Source of the DNA: Candidatus Rifleibacteriota bacterium
GTDB taxonomy: Bacteria > UBP17 > UBA6191 > JACPRK01
Length of the DNA: 8,141 nt
Assembly (NCBI GenBank): GCA_016213865.1
Contig: JACQZL010000004.1
Coordinates: 1 to 8,141 of the forward strand
Direction of reading: 5' to 3'
The notes beneath the pieces are model-generated. The model saw only the letters and a program-made list of their open reading frames with translations, was not told where the DNA came from and did no database searches. Each line of letters begins with the position of its first letter. The first letter of the stretch is position 1. The position numbers and the translations under genes are program-made. Positions 1-7,154 of the stretch are shown in pieces.

Positions 1-1006
<1,006 letters not shown>

Positions 1007-1723
1007 CTAGCCCTGTCCGGAGCCGTCCGTGCCCGACCCGCCCTGACTGCAGGACTCCTCCTCGTCGCAGCCCTGCGCGCCCGGCGCTCCCGAGCTGACC
1101 ACGACGCGCGAGTGCCGCAGCACGCGCTCGCCCAGCAGGTAGCCACGCTCCACTTCGGCCGAGACGGTGCCCGCGGGATAGTCCGCCGTGGGCAGATGGG
1201 CCACGGCCTCGTGCAACTGGGGATCGTACGCCAGCCCCAGGGCCGGGATCGGCTTGACCCCGAGCTTGGTCAGGTAGTCGGTCAGGACCTGCAGGATCTG
1301 CTGAGTGCCGCGCTTGACGGCTTCGGGGTCGGCCGCCTTCTCGAGGCTGGCCATCGCCCGCTCCAGGTTGTCCACCACCGGCAGGATCCCGCGGAGGACC
1401 GAAGCCTGCTGGTCGGCCAGCTCGCGCTCGCGATCGCGCAGGATCCGCTTCCTCGAGTTGTCGAGGTCGGCGGCCTGGCGCTTCCACCGGTCGACTTGCT
1501 GGCGGAGGTCGTCGGCCTCGGAGCGCAGCTTCTTCACGTCGAGCGGCTCGGCGGCCGACCCGAAAGTGGCGTCGGCCCGCGGCTGCGGAGCCGTGGCGCC
1601 TGCCTCGCCGGACGGCAAGGCGGGACCGGCCGCCGCTCCGGGGACGGACTCGGCCGAAGAGTCGGAGGGAGGCTCGCCCCCCCCGTTCGTGCCCGGGCCT
1701 GGTTTGTTGGAGTCTTGGTTCAT
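1007..1723 (-). CDS. grpE: GrpE nucleotide exchange factor
   Basis: Co-chaperone that releases ADP from DnaK as a coiled-coil dimer. The 238 residues comprise a disordered Gly/Pro/Ser/Ala-rich head (1-60), a long charged coiled coil (about 61-130: KKLRSEADDLRQQVDRWKRQ and on), a helical region to about 155, and the C-terminal beta domain with the GrpE signature AYDPQLHEAVAHLP (165-178) and VERGYLLGERVLRHSRVVVS (191-210). Most GrpE proteins end soon after this; here a 26-residue hydrophilic tail follows, with Cys219 and Cys225 in an acidic CX5C and a Gly/Ser-rich end. The ATG lies one base after the hrcA stop (TGA-A-ATG) and has no obvious ribosome binding site, so translation is probably coupled to hrcA. 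The stop is TAG. The neighbours hrcA and dnaK confirm the assignment. Confidence 0.97.
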   Translation of the reverse strand: MNQDSNKPGPGTNGGGEPPSDSSAESVPGAAAGPALPSGEAGATAPQPRADATFGSAAEPLDVKKLRSEADDLRQQVDRWKRQAADLDNSRKRILRDRERELADQQASVLRGILPVVDNLERAMASLEKAADPEAVKRGTQQILQVLTDYLTKLGVKPIPALGLAYDPQLHEAVAHLPTADYPAGTVSAEVERGYLLGERVLRHSRVVVSSGAPGAQGCDEEESCSQGGSGTDGSGQG

Positions 1724-1724
1724 T

Positions 1725-2774
1725 TCACTTGTCGGACAGGACCCGCGTGAGCGAGTCCGAGACGTGGTTGACGTAGGTCAGGATGCGGGGGTAGTCCATC
1801 CGACGCGGGCCGAGGATTCCGATGGTACCTCGCACGACGCCGTGGGAACGGTAAACCGACGTGACCAGGCTGAAGTCCTTGAGCGCCTGGGCTTCTGGCT
1901 CGTTCGGTGAGCCGAAAAACGTGATCTGAATGCCGCTCGTCTCGGCCGCCGTCAGCATCCGGGCCAGGAAGCGCTTGTCCTGGAACGCGTCCAGGATCGC
2001 GCGGACCCGGCCGAAATCCTGGAACTCGGGTTGCGCCAGCACGGACGTCGCGCCCGACACCAGGACGTCGCGTTCCATGGCCCGTTCGATCTTCTGGAGA
2101 AACGCCTGCAGCGCGTGCTGCACCGTCGCGCGGTAGGCCGACTCGAACTGGTGCGCCACCAGGAAGACGCCCTCGTGGAAGTCGGAGACCGGCCGGCCGG
2201 CGAACCGTTCGTTGATCATGTTGGCGCACAGGTCCAGCCGATCTTGCGGCACGGGGCGATCCAGCGGCGCGAGATGGGCCTCCACGTGGCAGCCGTCCAT
2301 CACCAATACGACCAGCACCTGGCGGCCGTCGACGGCGGTCAACTGCATCTTCGTCAGCGTGCGCTGCGCCGGTGTAGGACAGGCCACCACGCCCACCAAC
2401 CGAGTCACAACGGTCAGAATGGAGATCGCGTCCTTGAGGATCTCGTCGGCTTCCTTGCAGGAACTGAGACACTCCCGCTCCATCGCCTCGACCTTGGCGC
2501 GCTCCTCGGGCTGCCAGTTCTGATCGCGCAAGCTGGCCACGTACACGTTGTAGCCCTTGTCGGTCGGGACACGCCCTGCCGACGTGTGCGGCTGCACGAG
2601 ATAGCCCAGGTCCTCCAGGTCGGCCATCTCGTTGCGGATGGTGGCCGGGCTGTAGGGCAGCCGGAATCGCCGCACCAGCGTACGCGAGCTGACCGGTTCG
2701 GCCGTCTCGATGAAGAGGCGGACCGCCAGGTTGAGGATCTGGAGTTGTCTTTCCGAAAGCTGGTGCACGCGCAT
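1725..2774 (-). CDS. hrcA: HrcA heat-shock repressor
   Basis: Transcriptional repressor of class I heat-shock genes; it binds CIRCE operators and in studied bacteria depends on GroEL for activity. The 349 residues match the usual HrcA length. The N-terminal winged helix (about 4-80) shows LSERQLQILNLAVRLFIETA, EPVSSRTL, SPATIRNEMADLEDLGYL and HTSAGRVPTDKGYNVYV, all family hallmarks; the GAF-like and dimerisation regions follow, ending NHVSDSLTRVLSDK. A CIRCE element sits 22 bp before the start and a promoter just beyond, so autoregulation is expected. Start choice is uncertain: GGAGG (2778-2782) is only 3 bases from the ATG at 2774 but 9 bases from an in-frame GTG at 2768, which would give MHQLSERQ. 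The stop TGA is separated from the grpE ATG by one base. Confidence 0.97.
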   Translation of the reverse strand: MRVHQLSERQLQILNLAVRLFIETAEPVSSRTLVRRFRLPYSPATIRNEMADLEDLGYLVQPHTSAGRVPTDKGYNVYVASLRDQNWQPEERAKVEAMERECLSSCKEADEILKDAISILTVVTRLVGVVACPTPAQRTLTKMQLTAVDGRQVLVVLVMDGCHVEAHLAPLDRPVPQDRLDLCANMINERFAGRPVSDFHEGVFLVAHQFESAYRATVQHALQAFLQKIERAMERDVLVSGATSVLAQPEFQDFGRVRAILDAFQDKRFLARMLTAAETSGIQITFFGSPNEPEAQALKDFSLVTSVYRSHGVVRGTIGILGPRRMDYPRILTYVNHVSDSLTRVLSDK

Positions 2775-2796
2775 GGACCTCCGGAGGGCCCGGCTG

Positions 2797-2823
2797 TTAG
2801 CAATCGCTTCGATCGAGTGCTAA
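2797..2823 (-). promoter_or_regulatory. CIRCE operator (HrcA binding site)
   Basis: Reading the minus strand, TTAGCACTC is followed by nine bases and then GATTGCTAA. The consensus CIRCE is TTAGCACTC-N9-GAGTGCTAA, so one half is perfect and the other has a single mismatch, with the 9-9-9 spacing exact. It lies between the promoter -10 box and the hrcA start, overlapping the expected transcription start, which is the usual place for HrcA repression. Confidence 0.96.
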
Positions 2824-2831
2824 CGGCCGTA

Positions 2832-2860
2832 GGTATACCACGGACGGACGACCACAGCAA
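2832..2860 (-). promoter_or_regulatory. Sigma-70-type promoter of the hrcA-grpE-dnaK operon
   Basis: On the minus strand TTGCTG (2855-2860) and TATACC (2832-2837) are separated by exactly 17 bases, and the CIRCE begins eight bases after the -10 box. The hexamers match the consensus only partly (3/6 and 4/6), but the spacing and the position directly in front of CIRCE make this the likely vegetative promoter. The start site would fall at the upstream edge of CIRCE. Confidence 0.7.
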
Positions 2861-2903
2861 GCCGCGGCGGACGGGTGTCGGGCGGGGGAGTCACACCCCG
2901 GCC

Positions 2904-2946
2904 GGACAAGGAAGCCTCCCCCGGCGGAGTGACCACCGGGGGAGGC
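2904..2946 (-). terminator. Hairpin terminator after tadC
   Basis: A perfect 11-bp inverted repeat, GCCTCCCCCGG (2914-2924) and CCGGGGGAGGC (2936-2946), encloses an 11-base loop. On the minus strand it begins about 41 bases after the tadC stop and is followed by TTCCTTGTCC, a broken U-rich tail. It separates the tad genes from the hrcA promoter. The stem is strong and the tail imperfect, so intrinsic termination is likely but efficiency is uncertain. Confidence 0.7.
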
Positions 2947-2987
2947 GGGAGGGTGCGGTAAGGGATGAGGAGCCGAGAGCGGCGGCG

Positions 2988-3896
2988 TCAGCGCACGGCG
3001 CCCTTGGCAAACAGCCCGTGGAACTGCTGGAACCTGATGATGAGGGGCGCCATCAGGATGATGAGCAGCGGCGGGAAGATGCAGAAGACCGTGGGGAAGA
3101 GGATCAGGATTGGAGCGGCGTTGGCGCTCTTTTCCAGTTCCTGATAGACGGCGATCCGCATCTGCTCGGCCTGGGCCCTGAGGGTCGAGCTGACGTCGAT
3201 GCCGAGGGTCGTTGCCTGCACGATCGACTCGACGAAACTGAAGAAGGCGAGGATGTCGATGCGCTCGCCCATCTTCTTGAGGGCTTCTTCCATGCTCGCG
3301 CCGAGGTCCAGGTCGCGGTGGAAGATCTTCAGCTCTTCGATGAGGGGGCTGGGCTCGGAGAAGGAGATGAGGCGCTCCACTGCCATCTTGAAATCCAGCC
3401 CGGCCTCGATGGCCAGGCTGATGAGGTCGATGACGTAGGGAAGCTCCTCGAACATCTTCTCCTTGCGGACGCGGGCTCGCTGCTGGACCTTGAGCAGCGG
3501 GTAGTTGAGCCCGAAGGCGAACATGATGATCGCCCCCATCCACGGGTGGCTCTTGCCGAGGGTGCCGGCAATCGCGCCCAGGATGACGAGAGTGAAGAGG
3601 CCCAGAGTGCAGGCCGTGACCTCACGAGCGGCAAGGAGCTCCTCGCCGTCGATCTCGACGATGCCAGCGGCGTCCAGGTGCTGCTTGTTGGCCTTGATGG
3701 TGCTGGCGTTCTGGTCCAGGCCCACCGCGCGATTGAACCTGATGGCGAGGTTGATGAGAGGTCTCGACAAGGTCAGGAAGAACCGCGCCTCGGTGCCCAG
3801 GGTCCTCAGGGTCGCGTCTTTCTCTCCTCGCATCATCTGATAGATGAGGAGAAAGGCGACGAACAGAATCAGACAGATGATCGCTACCATGCCCAT
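2988..3896 (-). CDS. tadC: TadC-like inner-membrane platform protein (type II secretion F domain)
   Basis: Second of two integral membrane proteins thought to form the platform on which the TadA ATPase acts during Flp pilus assembly or secretion. The 302 residues, close to the family norm, have membrane segments at about 3-20, 94-112, 117-135 and 261-287. The F-type domain (about 151-283) begins ELPYVIDLISLAIEAGLDFK and has the TadC-like run STLRAQAEQMRIAVYQELEK (237-256) before the Pro-rich last helix ILFPTVFCIFPPLLIILMAP (264-283). The ATG at 3896 has GAGGAG seven bases upstream; a second ATG six bases downstream is less well placed. It follows the tadB remainder by 19 bases and ends the operon in front of a hairpin terminator. 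No defect is visible. Confidence 0.9.
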   Translation of the reverse strand: MGMVAIICLILFVAFLLIYQMMRGEKDATLRTLGTEARFFLTLSRPLINLAIRFNRAVGLDQNASTIKANKQHLDAAGIVEIDGEELLAAREVTACTLGLFTLVILGAIAGTLGKSHPWMGAIIMFAFGLNYPLLKVQQRARVRKEKMFEELPYVIDLISLAIEAGLDFKMAVERLISFSEPSPLIEELKIFHRDLDLGASMEEALKKMGERIDILAFFSFVESIVQATTLGIDVSSTLRAQAEQMRIAVYQELEKSANAAPILILFPTVFCIFPPLLIILMAPLIIRFQQFHGLFAKGAVR

Positions 3897-3915
3897 GTTC
3901 GTTCTCCTCTCCCAA

Positions 3916-4047
3916 TCACAACGCGAGGTTGCGGCTCAGGATGCTGCGAAGGATGATGATTCCCAGGATCTGAAGGAAGATGGCGCTGTAGAAGAACAGC
4001 CGGCCCAGGTCGGTCGTGTGCAGGACGCTGACGTGGGTGGGGTTCAT
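3916..4047 (-). pseudogene. tadB: C-terminal part of TadB, cut off by an in-frame stop
   Basis: Directly after the tadB stop (TAA at 4048-4050) the same reading frame continues with ATG and 43 codons to TGA. The peptide begins MNPTHVSVLHTTDLGRLF and continues into a hydrophobic helix (about 17-37, YSAIFLQILGIIILRSIL). Intact TadB proteins typically end with a stretch of the form NP-x-Y/H-x-S-x-L-F-T-T-x-x-G-R followed by a last membrane helix and a basic end, so this looks like the missing TadB C-terminus. There is no ribosome binding site, so independent translation would need re-initiation at the abutting TAAATG. Nonsense mutation, stop-codon readthrough, re-initiation or a sequencing error are all possible. 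It could be a separate small gene, but the frame continuity and family resemblance argue against that. Confidence 0.8.
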
Positions 4048-4713
4048 TTAGGACAGGATGAGATACAGCGCGATCGGCAGGAACATCACCACGTAGGCCG
4101 AGTAGCGCTGCTGCATCGTCTGCGCCTCCAAACGGCCCAGGACTTTCTTTCGCTCCGAGACCGCGAAGATGATCTGATCGTAGAGGGCGATCAGGTTGCC
4201 GCCGGTTTCGCGCTGGAAGAGCGTGGCCGTGACGAACAACTTGACGTCCTTGCTGGGTATGCGCGCCAGCAGGTTACGAAGGGCCTGCTCGAAGGTCACG
4301 CCCAGTTCGATCTCGGCCAGGACCATCCGGAACTCCGTCGAGACCGGGGGAGGCATCGACTTGCTGACCAGATCGAATCCCTGCTCCAGGGTCCGGCCGG
4401 CCTTGAGAGCGCCTGACGTGATCAGCAAGGCGTTGACTAGCTGATCGGTGAACTGCTTCATCCGCTCTTCTTCTTTCTTGCCCATGAAGCCGACCACGGC
4501 GACGTTGATGAGCAGGAGGAAGATGGCAACGATGTGGACCTGCAGCCGGAAGACCGCCCAGAACAGGAAGACGAGGATCAGGTTGATCATCAGGACCCGG
4601 ATGCGCTGGGGCGCCGCGAGGCCCTGGATCCGTCGATAGAGCAAGACGACGGCGAAGACGCCGAGCAGGACAAGGACAACCTGGACCATCCCAATGATGA
4701 ACTCACTCAGCAT
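4048..4713 (-). CDS. tadB: TadB-like inner-membrane platform protein, shortened by an in-frame UAA
   Basis: First of the two F-domain membrane proteins of the Tad machine, expected to partner TadC and receive force from TadA. The 221 residues have membrane segments at about 6-26, 40-55, 58-76 and 206-220. The cytoplasmic F domain carries TadB hallmarks: LVNALLITSGALKAGRTLEQ (92-111), MPPPVSTEFRMVLAEIELGV (120-139), ALRNLLARIPSKDVKLFVTA (144-163) and the near-invariant QRETGGNL (167-174). It stops at LPIALYLILS, just where homologues run on into the NP-containing loop and final helix; that part is encoded in frame right after the TAA. Without it the protein would lose its last helix and be below the usual length of about 260-320. 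The ATG has AAGGAGG seven bases upstream and lies 15 bases after the tadA stop. The identity is firm; the functional state is open. Confidence 0.92.
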   Translation of the reverse strand: MLSEFIIGMVQVVLVLLGVFAVVLLYRRIQGLAAPQRIRVLMINLILVFLFWAVFRLQVHIVAIFLLLINVAVVGFMGKKEEERMKQFTDQLVNALLITSGALKAGRTLEQGFDLVSKSMPPPVSTEFRMVLAEIELGVTFEQALRNLLARIPSKDVKLFVTATLFQRETGGNLIALYDQIIFAVSERKKVLGRLEAQTMQQRYSAYVVMFLPIALYLILS

Positions 4714-4728
4714 GGAGCGCCCTCCTTC

Positions 4729-6120
4729 CTACTTGTCGGCGTCCTTCTTGGGACGGGCGGGTTCGGGAGCGGTTTCGGCCGGCTTGCGCGCCGAGTCCTT
4801 CTCGGCCTCCTTGCGCACGGCCTTCGCCTTCTTGCCGAAGAGCGCCGCCAGCGTGTCCCGCTCGGCCTGAACGAAGCTCTCGAGGTTCTTGGGCGTCTTG
4901 CCCGTGAGGCGGAGCTCGCCTTCGATGCTGCCGTCTTCGCGGACCAGCTCGCGATGGAACGTGAAGAGGTCCTGGAGGACGTACTCGTTGTTCTTCAGCT
5001 CGACGATCTCGGTCACGGCGATGATGCGCCGGGCACCGTCACCAAACCGACCGACCTGGATGATCAGATCGATCGCACTGGCAACCTGCTTGCGGATCGA
5101 CGGGAGCGGGAGGTCGAGTCCGGCCATCGAACACATCGTCTCGATGCGCATCAGGACGTCCTCGGGGCTGTTCGCGTGGATCGTCGTGAGCGAGCCGTCG
5201 TGGCCCGTGTTCATCGCCTGCAGCATGTCGATCGCCTCGCCGCCGCGGCACTCGCCGACCACGATCCGGTCGGGCCGCATGCGCAGGGCATTGCGGACCA
5301 GGTCGCGAATGCTGACCAACCCCTTGCCCTCGAAGTTGGGCTGCCGAGTCTCCATCCGGGAGACGTGCGGCTGGGGCAGTTTCAGCTCGGCCGTGTCCTC
5401 GATCGTGACGATGCGCTCGTCGGCCGAAATGAAGTTGGAGAGCGCGTTCAGGAGCGTCGTCTTTCCAGTGCCGGAGCCGCCCGAAACGACGATGTTCTTG
5501 CGGTTGCGCACCGCGATCCTGAGGAAGTCCGCGAGGCCGTCCGTGAGACTGTGGTACCTGTCGATCAGGTCGCGGATCGTGAGCGGATTCGTGGGGAACT
5601 TCCGGATGGTGACCTGGGGGCCGTCCAGGGCCAGCGGCGGCACCACCACGTTGATACGAGACCCGTCCTCCAGCCGGCCGTCGGCGTACGGGCTCAGGTC
5701 GTTGACGCTCTTGCCGATCACGCGCAGCATCCGGTCGATGACCGTGCGCAGGTGCTGCTCGTCGAGAAAGCTGAGGCCGGTGAACTGCAGCTTCCCGTCC
5801 CGCTCGACGTAGACCTTGTCGAAGCGGATGACCATGATGTCGTCGACGTTGTCGGCGGCAAGAAGGTCCTCGAGAGGACCGTACCCGAGGATGTTGTCGT
5901 AGGTCTCCTTCTTGAAGGCTTCCTTCGTCATGCCCAGAAAGGCCGGCAACTCCTCGCGGGCGAAGATCCTGTCGGTGATGCTCTCGACTTGCCGTCTCAG
6001 ATCGTGCTTGCTCTGAGAGAGCCGGCGATCGATCTGGTCGAGAATCCTCTGATGGAAGTCCTTCTTGAAACGCAGGATGCGCTCACGAGTCCGCTCGTCC
6101 ACCACAAGCTGTTCTCCCAC
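4729..6120 (-). CDS. tadA: TadA/CpaF-type secretion ATPase
   Basis: Hexameric cytoplasmic ATPase of the type II/IV secretion superfamily that powers Flp pilus assembly at the TadB-TadC platform. In 463 residues it has an N-terminal domain with the CpaF-type LGYGPLEDLLAADNVDDIMV (78-97), DGSRINVVVPP (152-162), Walker A GGSGTGKT (214-221), the Asp box TIEDTAEL (239-246), Walker B RIVVGECRGGEA (285-296, Glu290) and the His box SLTTIHANSPEDVLMRIE (310-327, His315). All catalytic elements are present. After about residue 428 a Lys/Glu/Ala/Pro-rich, probably disordered tail of about 35 residues follows. The start is GTG at 6120, decided by AGGAGG five bases upstream. The stop is TAG. It is first of the tadA-tadB-tadC run and is probably transcribed from the candidate promoter near 6174-6202. 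A CpaF-type function is certain; the exact substrate pilus is not shown. Confidence 0.96.
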   Translation of the reverse strand: MGEQLVVDERTRERILRFKKDFHQRILDQIDRRLSQSKHDLRRQVESITDRIFAREELPAFLGMTKEAFKKETYDNILGYGPLEDLLAADNVDDIMVIRFDKVYVERDGKLQFTGLSFLDEQHLRTVIDRMLRVIGKSVNDLSPYADGRLEDGSRINVVVPPLALDGPQVTIRKFPTNPLTIRDLIDRYHSLTDGLADFLRIAVRNRKNIVVSGGSGTGKTTLLNALSNFISADERIVTIEDTAELKLPQPHVSRMETRQPNFEGKGLVSIRDLVRNALRMRPDRIVVGECRGGEAIDMLQAMNTGHDGSLTTIHANSPEDVLMRIETMCSMAGLDLPLPSIRKQVASAIDLIIQVGRFGDGARRIIAVTEIVELKNNEYVLQDLFTFHRELVREDGSIEGELRLTGKTPKNLESFVQAERDTLAALFGKKAKAVRKEAEKDSARKPAETAPEPARPKKDADK

Positions 6121-6125
6121 GGGAA

Positions 6126-6131
6126 CCTCCT
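6126..6131 (-). promoter_or_regulatory. Ribosome binding site fixing the tadA GTG start
   Basis: AGGAGG on the minus strand, extended to TAGGAGGTT, lies five bases before the GTG at 6120. It supports this non-ATG start over any internal start. Confidence 0.85.
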
Positions 6132-6173
6132 AGGTCGTCATTATCGTCCCGAACCGCACAAACCCCGGTATGC

Positions 6174-6202
6174 TATATCACAAACGGGGGGAATGTGATC
6201 AA
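6174..6202 (-). promoter_or_regulatory. Candidate tadA promoter with operator-like inverted repeat
   Basis: On the minus strand TTGATC (6197-6202) and GATATA (6174-6179) are 17 bases apart; TATAGC (6172-6177) is an alternative -10 box. Between and overlapping the hexamers lies the perfect inverted repeat ATCACA-N11-TGTGAT (6177-6199). The half-sites resemble CRP-type words but in the everted order, so a CRP site is not implied. The hexamers are weak. The location, just downstream of a T-tract and 54-82 bases before the tadA start, is the main support. Confidence 0.4.
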
Positions 6203-6220
6203 AAAAAGCCGGGGCGCCGG
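6201..6220 (-). terminator. Possible terminator after the pseudopilin gene
   Basis: The minus strand reads CCGG-CGCC-CCGG-C followed by seven T residues (6207 to 6201). The stem is only 4 bp, all G-C, but the uninterrupted T-run in this GC-rich sequence is striking. It would end transcripts coming from the pseudopilin gene before the tadA promoter; its -35 box overlaps the end of the T-run. Confidence 0.4.
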
Positions 6221-6246
6221 AACTCGGGAGTGCGCGGGGGAGGGTC

Positions 6247-6278
6247 GGCTGGGTGGCTGGGTGGCTGGATGGCTGGAT
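6247..6278. repeat. Four tandem copies of an 8-bp unit GGCTGG(G/A)T
   Basis: Two copies of GGCTGGGT (6247-6262) are followed directly by two of GGCTGGAT (6263-6278). The array lies in the non-coding gap between the pseudopilin gene stop (6345) and tadA. The 1-2 split of the variants suggests past duplication. No coding frame uses it. Confidence 0.85.
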
Positions 6279-6344
6279 GCAGAGCCGCGAGCGGAAACGA
6301 GCGGATCGGCCTTCGCACGGCCCCACGAGCTCGCAGCGCCTGGC

Positions 6345-6998
6345 TCAGGGGATGACCGTCGGGTCGGGGCAGGGCGGCAGTTCGGGCAACGAGTTGGGCA
6401 CCGACTGTGGATGGCGCCGCAGCCGCTCCACTCCGTCGAGGCAGACGACGTCGCGGAAGAAGAGCGACTTGCGCCCGGACGGATCGGCACCGGTCACGCT
6501 GAGACAGAGGAGCTGGGCGCCGGTGGAGGAGTCCGGAACCAGAGCCACCTCGAAGCGGTCCAGCACGATGCCGTCCAGGCGCTTGCCGTTGCGGTAGAGC
6601 CCCGGGTCCTTCTCGCCCGGGGGAACGAAGCGATAGCTCGTCGGCTCGGGATCGGCCGGCAGAGCAGCCAGGCTCGGGCCCAGGGCCTGCGGCTCGACGA
6701 TTGCGAGCGTCGGGAACTCGAACTCCCGGGCCGACAGGATGCGGACCGGCTGGCGAACGTGGTCGAGGGGAGGCATGTCCCTGGGCACGGTCAGCCTTGC
6801 CAGGTCCTTGCGCACGTACTCCATCGCGGTCACGGCCGAGCGGGTGGCGCTGGTGACGGCCGCCGAGTCCTCGAACGACCGGTTGCCACCGGCCATCAGG
6901 CCCCAGAGGCCGGCCGTGAAGACCGCCGAGATCGCCATCACGACGATCGTCTCGATCAGGGTGAACGCTCTGTTGGACTTGGACTGGGGCCGGTTCAT
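6345..6998 (-). CDS. Pseudopilin-like protein with type IV prepilin N-terminus (GspJ/PulJ-like)
   Basis: Inner-membrane prepilin-like protein, expected to be cut and N-methylated by a prepilin peptidase and to join a pilus or pseudopilus. Of 217 residues, a basic leader (MNRPQSKSNRA) precedes the cleavage motif A-FTLIE (cut after Ala11; the methylated Phe12; Glu16 at mature position 5) and a hydrophobic helix to about 35. The -1 residue is Ala rather than the usual Gly. Residues 36-75 continue as an amphipathic helix (SATRSAVTAMEYVRKDLARL), typical of J-type minor pseudopilins, followed by a globular part with Cys near 160-185 (LLCLSV, VVCLDG). AAGGAGG stands six bases before the ATG. It lies upstream of tadA, but its motif is of the type II secretion/type IVa class, not the Flp pilin class, so a link to the Tad genes is only positional. 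The exact subfamily is unproven. Confidence 0.8.
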   Translation of the reverse strand: MNRPQSKSNRAFTLIETIVVMAISAVFTAGLWGLMAGGNRSFEDSAAVTSATRSAVTAMEYVRKDLARLTVPRDMPPLDHVRQPVRILSAREFEFPTLAIVEPQALGPSLAALPADPEPTSYRFVPPGEKDPGLYRNGKRLDGIVLDRFEVALVPDSSTGAQLLCLSVTGADPSGRKSLFFRDVVCLDGVERLRRHPQSVPNSLPELPPCPDPTVIP

Positions 6999-7027
6999 GG
7001 GTTGCCTCCTTGCGCGGGAGGATAAGC

Positions 7028-7065
7028 AAGGGCCCTGCCACAGTGCGAGGAGGGGCAGGGCTCTT
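7028..7065 (-). terminator. Hairpin in front of the pseudopilin gene
   Basis: AAGGGCCCTGCC (7028-7039) pairs with GGCAGGGCTCTT (7054-7065) around a 14-base loop, 11 of 12 positions matching on the minus strand and all 12 with one G-U on the plus strand. On the minus strand the stem is followed by GCTTATCC and then the pseudopilin ribosome binding site. There is no proper T-run, so it may be a terminator of the lipoprotein gene, an attenuator or an RNA-processing element. Confidence 0.5.
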
Positions 7066-7090
7066 GATTGGATGCGGCTTCTCGCGGCCC

Positions 7091-7141
7091 GTCTCCGCGA
7101 CGCCGTTTCAAGGCGGTTACGGCCAGTAACGCGGCGGAGAC
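7091..7141 (-). other. Predicted three-way-junction RNA fold in the intergenic leader
   Basis: An outer 8-bp stem, GTCTCCGC (7091-7098) with GCGGAGAC (7134-7141), encloses two adjacent hairpins: CGCC/GGCG (7101-7104 with 7112-7115, 7-base loop) and GTTAC/GTAAC (7116-7120 with 7126-7130, 5-base loop). Unpaired junctions are only 2, 0 and 3 bases. The fold is in the non-coding stretch between the lipoprotein gene and the pseudopilin gene, 26 bases before the 7028-7065 hairpin. I do not recognise it as a known riboswitch class. It could form from either strand. Confidence 0.45.
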
Positions 7142-7154
7142 TGGCGAGCGGTGC

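Noticed and set aside
2031..3956. A 641-codon open frame on the plus strand
   Set aside because: It runs antisense to hrcA, the hrcA promoter/CIRCE region and tadC, whose family motifs are unmistakable. Long antisense frames are common in GC-rich DNA. Its predicted protein is charge-rich and matches nothing I recognise.
4534..6198. A 554-codon open frame on the plus strand
   Set aside because: It is antisense to tadA and part of tadB, both with intact family motifs. The predicted protein is rich in Asp, Arg, Leu and His, typical of a shadow frame.
6177..6199. CRP-binding site in the tadA promoter
   Set aside because: The half-sites are in the order ATCACA...TGTGAT with an 11-base spacer, not TGTGA-N6-TCACA, so CRP binding is not supported.
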